Of a stretch of 39,530 bases of DNA, positions 35,038-39,530 are shown piece by piece. The stretch is from Candidatus Poseidoniales archaeon (GTDB lineage Archaea; Thermoplasmatota; Poseidoniia; Poseidoniales; Thalassarchaeaceae), in assembly GCA_012960975.1 (NCBI GenBank), contig DUAE01000001.1, positions 1 through 39,530 on the forward strand, written 5' to 3'. Under the pieces are notes generated by a model. That model saw only the letters and a list, made by a program, of their open reading frames with translations, was not told the DNA's origin and made no database searches. A program made the translations under genes and the position numbers. Position 1 is the first letter of the stretch, and each line of letters opens with the position of its first letter.

Positions 35038-35055
35038 ATTTGTTGAATCCTTGCT

Positions 35056-35922
35056 TCAAGCATCCACATTGCGAATAAAATTTCCAAAATCTGAAGTCTC
35101 ATCCCACAATGCAGCTCTATCATCAATTTTACTTTGAAGAAGAGTTTCTTCCAAAGTTCCATTCAATACTATTAAATTCTGTTTTGCTAGCATTTTCGGA
35201 CTCAATCCTGGCATTAGAACGGAGATAAATCCAGGAACTCGTTTGGGATAAACCTCGTTGACATGCTGGACGATATTAGTCGTACAGGTATTGGTTAGGG
35301 TATTGTACCACTCTGGTGATTCTGCGAGTTTATTGGTTCTCCTAAGGTATGACTCCAAGAGGTTTCGATGATTGTTCTCACCTAGGACAATTCCTTCGAA
35401 TAAATGAGTCACAGATTTCGGTCGGCAGCGGCTACGTACTCCGATTATGTCTTCCTCTTTCCCCCATACATAGATTAATTCATACTCTCTGAATATACCA
35501 CTTATTGGATGATATTTTTCTCCTTTTTCTCTTCTAACTTCGATTGAACAGGCAATTCTTCTACTATCTTCGAACTCGAATGAAAGGATAGTATGGGCCA
35601 TCTGTGGATATTTTGGTTCGAAATATTCCAGTATCAGCCAAATTTTCTTGACGCTGCGAAGGTCGAACGACTCAACAATCCATTTTTCATCATAATCTCG
35701 AGTCGTTTGCCAGTGAAAATCACGTAAATTGTAAATTGTTACTTGATCACCATCAAATTCAACTCTAGCAGTGTGTGCATTATCGTTTACCCAACTCCGA
35801 TCATTTGAAGGCTTCAATCTAAGGAATTTCATAATCCAAATAAATCCAAAGAGAATGGCGATAAAAATGGCCAATAGAAGTATATTTGTGAGAAGGAAGG
35901 TGAGCCAAGTGGGTATAATCAC
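35056..35922 (-). CDS. membrane-anchored DUF4105 (Lnb N-terminal-like) protein
   Basis: The 288-residue product has one N-terminal membrane helix (about 8-33) and then a soluble domain. The family signature is clear: RRIACSIEVRREKGEKYHPISGIFREYELIYVWG, then RRTNKLAESPEWYNTLTNTCTTNI, where the Cys and the Asn-Thr-Cys-Thr-Thr-Asn stretch are the most conserved part and suggest a papain-like or NlpC-like catalytic centre. The basic residues after the helix put the domain either outside with an uncleaved anchor or inside; I cannot settle which. The start is GTG 35922 with AAGGTAAG upstream. The family is mainly bacterial and poorly studied, so the role is open. aroA follows 18 bp later. Confidence 0.7.
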   Translation of the reverse strand: MIIPTWLTFLLTNILLLAIFIAILFGFIWIMKFLRLKPSNDRSWVNDNAHTARVEFDGDQVTIYNLRDFHWQTTRDYDEKWIVESFDLRSVKKIWLILEYFEPKYPQMAHTILSFEFEDSRRIACSIEVRREKGEKYHPISGIFREYELIYVWGKEEDIIGVRSRCRPKSVTHLFEGIVLGENNHRNLLESYLRRTNKLAESPEWYNTLTNTCTTNIVQHVNEVYPKRVPGFISVLMPGLSPKMLAKQNLIVLNGTLEETLLQSKIDDRAALWDETSDFGNFIRNVDA

Positions 35923-35988
35923 AACTTACCTTAGCCGCAATATGGGATGAAGTCTGCTGTCTTGCTCCCGCTTGTCGGATTGATTAGG

Positions 35989-36075
35989 TGGCGCGGCAGG
36001 GGAGATTCGAACTCCCGAGGTGAAACACCACTGGATTAGCAATCCAGCGCAATGGCCAGGCTATGCGACTGCCGC
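35989..36075 (-). tRNA. tRNA-Ser (anticodon GCT)
   Basis: On the minus strand the gene starts GCGGCAG and ends CTGCCGC, G discriminator and an encoded CCA (35989-35991). The anticodon arm CTGGA-TTGCTAA-TCCAG gives anticodon GCT, the T arm is GGGAG-TTCGAAT-CTCCC, and a long variable arm (TGGTGTTTCACC) marks class II. It reads AGC and AGT codons. No intron is present. It lies between gyrA and the DUF4105 gene, all on the same strand. Confidence 0.95.
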
Positions 36076-36099
36076 AGTGACCCGCCCACCTGCGATTCT

Positions 36100-36109
36100 C
36101 GCTTAAGCG
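36100..36109 (-). promoter_or_regulatory. possible TATA element of tRNA-Ser
   Basis: The palindrome CGCTTAAGCG is centred about 29 bp upstream of the tRNA 5' end, near the expected TATA distance. It is a weak TATA match, and read-through from gyrA cannot be excluded. Confidence 0.3.
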
Positions 36110-36121
36110 GAACGGTAGACT

Positions 36122-38866
36122 TCACTCTTCTTCTTCATCAGATTCGAGAGTTTTATCATCTTCTAGTAATTCTGCTGGAAGTCGGGCGACGAAAATAATT
36201 TCATCAACATGGTCGGTTTTGTCTGCATTACGAAGCTCCATAATTCGAGTTCCTTTGGTGACCTTCCCTCTGGTTTCTTTAGTCTGAGCTGCAGATAATC
36301 TAATCATCATCCCAGACTTGGTTAGGATGAATAATTGGTCTCCCAAATCTGGAATTTGTCTTACGCTGACGATTTCATCTTTGTCTCTTAGTGACATGGT
36401 TTTGACTCCTTTTGTTCCTCGGTTAGTTTTCCGATATCCATCTCGATCTGTGGTGATTTCACCATCTTCATTGACAATTTCATTTCCATCTTCATCGATT
36501 GCAGAAATCATTTCACCGGAACCGAGTCTAGTTCTCTTCGCCATTCCGTATTTTGAAATCGTCAAGACACTGGTGTCAAAATCATCTGAAACAATCATTC
36601 CGATGACTCTGTCAGATTTGCGAAGAGACATCCCTCTAACTCCTTGGCTGACCCGTCCCTGTACTCGAACAGTATGCGTAGAGATGATATCGCCACTTGC
36701 TGGGTCGACTCGAGATTTGACATCAGATGGCTTGAATCTACAAGCATTTCCGCCAGCCGAAACTAGGACTACATGATCATCTTCCATTGCTGAACGGACT
36801 GATACGAGTGAATCATCTTGGCCCGCAGCAAATTTCAGAGCGTACTTTCCGTTTTTATTGATTTTCACATAATCAATGAGTTTGCTACGCTTGATTCTAC
36901 CCTTAGCGGTAGCAAATATCAAGAAATTTCCATCTGGATCTTCAATAAGTTCCTTGCTCATAGGAAGGATGGAAATAACACTCTCATCATCTCTAATTCC
37001 ATTCAAAAGGTTACGAATGTGAGTTCCACGGCCGTGCCTGCTAGCTTGAGGTGTTTCCCATGCGCGGAGTCCGTAGACGCGTCCTTTGTCAGTGAATATT
37101 AGTAGCCTATCTTTTGAGAAACAGGTTATGATAGCCGACGGGGCATCTTCATCTTTGGTCGTTACGCCTTTCAATCCCTTTCCTCCGCGGTTTTGTACGC
37201 GGAATCCTTCGACTGGTAAATGGCGAATGTAATTGTCCTGAGTGAGGGAAATAACCAACGCTCGTTCTGCTACCAAATCCTCTCTATCCATCGAAAGCGG
37301 ACTTGGGTCTATGTGGGTTCGACGATCATCTCCATGTCGCTCACTAACTTCTGATAATTCTTGCAACAGTATGCTAAAACGACGTGTTTGAGATGAAATA
37401 ATATCTGTCAAATCTGTAATTTTCACTTGTAAATCATCAAATTCGTTTTGAACCTTTTCAACGTCCAATCTACTCAATTGGTACAATCTCCTTTCAGCAA
37501 TTGCTTTTGCTTGAGGTTCTGTAAATGTGAATTTAGCAATACTAGACATTGTTTCATCACCGCGTAATACGGATTCAAATTGTTCGCGGCTTGAACTCGC
37601 TTTTCCAACCTTGACCACATCATCGATTCTATCTTGTGCCTTGACCAAGCCTTCTAAAATATGAGCTCTTGCTTCTGCTTTTTGACAATCAAAAATCGCT
37701 CTTCTCTCAATCACATTTTCTCTATGCTTAACATAGGTGTGAATCATTCTTGGTAAAGTCATTAACACTGGACGACCGTCAAGAATAGCCATCATATTTG
37801 CAGAGTATGATTCTTGTAGGCGACTCGATTTGAATAGTTGATTTAATACTGCATGGGGATCGGCGTTATTCTTTACTTCAATAACAACTCTAATGCCTTC
37901 CTTACTGGATTCATCCCTAATGTCTCGGATTCCGATAACAGTTCCCTTACTGACTAAATCAGCAATATGTACAAGCATATCCGCCTTCTTTACTTGATAT
38001 GGAATTTCAGTGATTATCACTCTCTTTCCTTTGGAATCATCTTGTACTTCGCACCTTGAACGTACATGGAATCTACCTTTGCCTGAAGAATACATGTCAT
38101 AGATTCCATCTATTCCATGAATACTTGCTCCCGTTGGGAAATCAGGCCCTTTAACATGCTCCATATATTCATTAATTGAAATATTTGGCATTGTGGATAA
38201 GTCACCATTATCTTCCATGATTCGGTTGACGTGCAAGTCTACCGCAGCAGCGACTTCTGTCAAATTATGAGGGGGTATTTTTGTTGCCATTCCCACAGCA
38301 ATACCATCGCTTCCATTCAATAGAAGATTTGGCAGCCTTGAAGGCAATACTGTTGGTTCTTGCTCAGAATCATCGAAATTCGATTGGAAATCAACTGTTT
38401 TCTTATCAATATCTTCTAACATATGTTTCGCAATTCGGTCAAGACGACTCTCTGTGTATCGCATTGCAGCAGGTGGATCTCCATCTATTGAGCCGAAATT
38501 ACCTTGCCCATCAACAAGTGGGTAACGCAAGGAAAAATCTTGCGCCATCCTAACCATTGTATCATAGATTGATTGGTCACCATGGGGGTGGTATTTACCC
38601 ATTACTTCTCCGACTGAACGTGCAGATTTACTGAACTTCTTTTCAGATGTATGGCCGCCCTCAAACATACCATATAGAACCCTTCGATGAACCGGTTTTA
38701 ATCCATCTCTAGCATCTGGTAATGCTCTGCCAATGATGACCGACATCGCATAATTGATATACGAAGTTTTCATCTCTTCATCAATTGGTTGATTGAGAAT
38801 ATTACCAATTATTATTGGGTCTTCTTCGGTCGTTTCTTGGTCTTCTTCGGGTATTTCAGATGTCAA
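36122..38866 (-). CDS. gyrA: DNA gyrase subunit A
   Basis: This is the DNA-cleaving subunit of the gyrase that introduces negative supercoils. The 914-residue product has the winged-helix start ([28 protein letters not shown]), the active-site Tyr137 in AMRYTESRL, the tower and coiled-coil region, and a C-terminal beta-pinwheel with the GyrA box QNRGGKG near residue 555, which marks gyrase rather than topoisomerase IV. In the quinolone-site loop [11 protein letters not shown], the Ser83 equivalent is Gln98. It starts at TTG 38866 after GGAGGTGA; the start overlaps the last 11 bases of gyrB. The tail is acidic (DEEEE). Archaeal gyrase is generally attributed to transfer from bacteria. Confidence 0.97.
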   Translation of the reverse strand: MTSEIPEEDQETTEEDPIIIGNILNQPIDEEMKTSYINYAMSVIIGRALPDARDGLKPVHRRVLYGMFEGGHTSEKKFSKSARSVGEVMGKYHPHGDQSIYDTMVRMAQDFSLRYPLVDGQGNFGSIDGDPPAAMRYTESRLDRIAKHMLEDIDKKTVDFQSNFDDSEQEPTVLPSRLPNLLLNGSDGIAVGMATKIPPHNLTEVAAAVDLHVNRIMEDNGDLSTMPNISINEYMEHVKGPDFPTGASIHGIDGIYDMYSSGKGRFHVRSRCEVQDDSKGKRVIITEIPYQVKKADMLVHIADLVSKGTVIGIRDIRDESSKEGIRVVIEVKNNADPHAVLNQLFKSSRLQESYSANMMAILDGRPVLMTLPRMIHTYVKHRENVIERRAIFDCQKAEARAHILEGLVKAQDRIDDVVKVGKASSSREQFESVLRGDETMSSIAKFTFTEPQAKAIAERRLYQLSRLDVEKVQNEFDDLQVKITDLTDIISSQTRRFSILLQELSEVSERHGDDRRTHIDPSPLSMDREDLVAERALVISLTQDNYIRHLPVEGFRVQNRGGKGLKGVTTKDEDAPSAIITCFSKDRLLIFTDKGRVYGLRAWETPQASRHGRGTHIRNLLNGIRDDESVISILPMSKELIEDPDGNFLIFATAKGRIKRSKLIDYVKINKNGKYALKFAAGQDDSLVSVRSAMEDDHVVLVSAGGNACRFKPSDVKSRVDPASGDIISTHTVRVQGRVSQGVRGMSLRKSDRVIGMIVSDDFDTSVLTISKYGMAKRTRLGSGEMISAIDEDGNEIVNEDGEITTDRDGYRKTNRGTKGVKTMSLRDKDEIVSVRQIPDLGDQLFILTKSGMMIRLSAAQTKETRGKVTKGTRIMELRNADKTDHVDEIIFVARLPAELLEDDKTLESDEEEE

Positions 38867-39530
38867 GGTTGGTCACCTCCTTTGCGTACTTTTCGATGAA
38901 GGCCCTTCTATCAGGGACATCTTCACCCATCAAGATTTCAAACATGCGATCTGATGCTTCTGCATCTTGTACTGTAACTTTCAACATAGTTCTAGTCTCG
39001 GGATTCATTGTCGTGTCCCATAGTTGGTCTGGATTCATTTCACCAAGACCTTTGTACCGTTGTATCCCAATTTTTGCAGCGGGGTTACCTGCCCTCAGTT
39101 CTGTGATTAGTTCATCTCTCTCGCTTTCGGAAAATGCATACTTGCTAATACGCCCTTTAGACACTTGATATAATGGCGGTTGAGCGATATATACGTGGCC
39201 ACCGGTTATTGCAGGGCGCATGAACCTCCATAGGAAGGTCATCATTAGCGTCCTAATGTGGGCACCATCAATATCTGCGTCAGTCATAATGATTATTCTT
39301 GAATAGCGCATCTTCTCTGTGTTAAAGGCGCCCTCTTCCTCGGGATTGTTTCCAACGCCGGCGCCAAAAGCCCGAATCATGGTTTGAATCTCATTGTTTT
39401 GGAATACCTTTACCAAATTTCTCCTTTGACGTTCCACATTGAGGATTTTTCCACGCAACGGTAGTATCGCTTGGATTCTTCTATCGCGGCCGGTCTTTGC
39501 AGAACCACCCGCTGAATCACCTTCGACAAG
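38856..39530 (-). CDS. gyrB: DNA gyrase subunit B, C-terminal part (cut by window end)
   Basis: Only the last 224 residues are present; the frame continues beyond the window. The fragment opens with the TOPRIM motif [18 protein letters not shown], followed by [13 protein letters not shown], the metal-binding [10 protein letters not shown], and the GyrA-binding [18 protein letters not shown] segment. There is no large insertion of the kind seen in proteobacterial GyrB. An internal TTG at 39458 should not be taken as a start. gyrB precedes and overlaps gyrA, a gyrBA operon. Confidence 0.96.
   Translation of the reverse strand, partial: LVEGDSAGGSAKTGRDRRIQAILPLRGKILNVERQRRNLVKVFQNNEIQTMIRAFGAGVGNNPEEEGAFNTEKMRYSRIIIMTDADIDGAHIRTLMMTFLWRFMRPAITGGHVYIAQPPLYQVSKGRISKYAFSESERDELITELRAGNPAAKIGIQRYKGLGEMNPDQLWDTTMNPETRTMLKVTVQDAEASDRMFEILMGEDVPDRRAFIEKYAKEVTNLDI

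Noticed and set aside
34448-36776. Longer antisense frames opposite aroA (140 residues) and gyrA (152 residues)
   Set aside because: They run opposite strongly conserved coding sequence, lack start signals, and have biased composition typical of antisense reading.
1-39530. Mobile element or prophage
   Set aside because: No transposase, integrase, terminal repeats or phage structural genes were found; bacterial-type genes are single housekeeping genes in ordinary operons.

Overview
The window looks like a chromosomal segment of a planktonic euryarchaeon, most probably Marine Group II (Candidatus Poseidoniales, Thermoplasmatota). The archaeal core is clear: A-type ATP synthase, aIF2-gamma, ribosomal proteins S6e and L10e, Orc1/Cdc6, Dph2, DUF357, a tRNA-Ser with encoded CCA, and TATA-type promoters. 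Mixed in are genes of bacterial type: DNA gyrase A and B, MutS-MutL, class II HMG-CoA reductase, NadB and a DUF4105 protein. That combination fits MGII-like genomes, but the assignment is inferred from gene content, not from a phylogeny. No CRISPR array, insertion sequence, integrase or phage gene was seen.

Layout. 1-5501 (+): distal part of the A-type ATP synthase operon (E end, C, F, A, B, D). 5614-8975 (+): a large membrane protein that I read as a catalytically dead site-2-protease relative, then ketopantoate reductase. 8972-10612 (-): L-aspartate oxidase, convergent with it. 10814-16457 (+): the condensin operon smc-scpA-scpB. 16496-17791 (-): HMG-CoA reductase. 17792-18182: a 391-bp AT-rich divergent gap with at least five GCGTTAAT repeats, in front of an unusual AAA+/winged-helix protein (18183-20261, +) and a DUF357 protein. 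20600-28977 (-): a small membrane protein, PIN protein, aIF2-gamma, S6e, Orc1/Cdc6, Dph2, a luciferase-like oxidoreductase, a hypoxanthine/guanine phosphoribosyltransferase, L10e and an EamA transporter. 29133-33796 (+): mutS-mutL. 33823-39530 (-): EPSP synthase, DUF4105 protein, tRNA-Ser(GCT), gyrA and the end of gyrB.

Theme. Much of the window serves chromosome upkeep: condensin loading (SMC-ScpAB), replication initiation (Orc1/Cdc6), supercoiling (gyrase), mismatch repair (MutSL), and an uncharacterised AAA+ ATPase with a DNA-binding tail beside an iteron-like repeat cluster. Two intergenic regions carry repeats typical of operators or origins: 18021-18157, and an inverted pair at 24453-24488 just upstream of orc1. 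Several genes (orc1, the AAA+ gene, the luciferase-like gene, the small membrane gene) have a TATA-like box about 26-27 bp before the start codon and no good Shine-Dalgarno, which suggests leaderless transcripts. Others (atp, rpl10e, rps6e, gyrA, mutL) have clear Shine-Dalgarno sites.

The strongest leads for something undescribed are the AAA+/winged-helix gene with its GCGTTAAT array, the pseudo-site-2 protease with a large ectodomain, the aIF2-gamma without its zinc knuckle, and the ATA-started ATP synthase F subunit.
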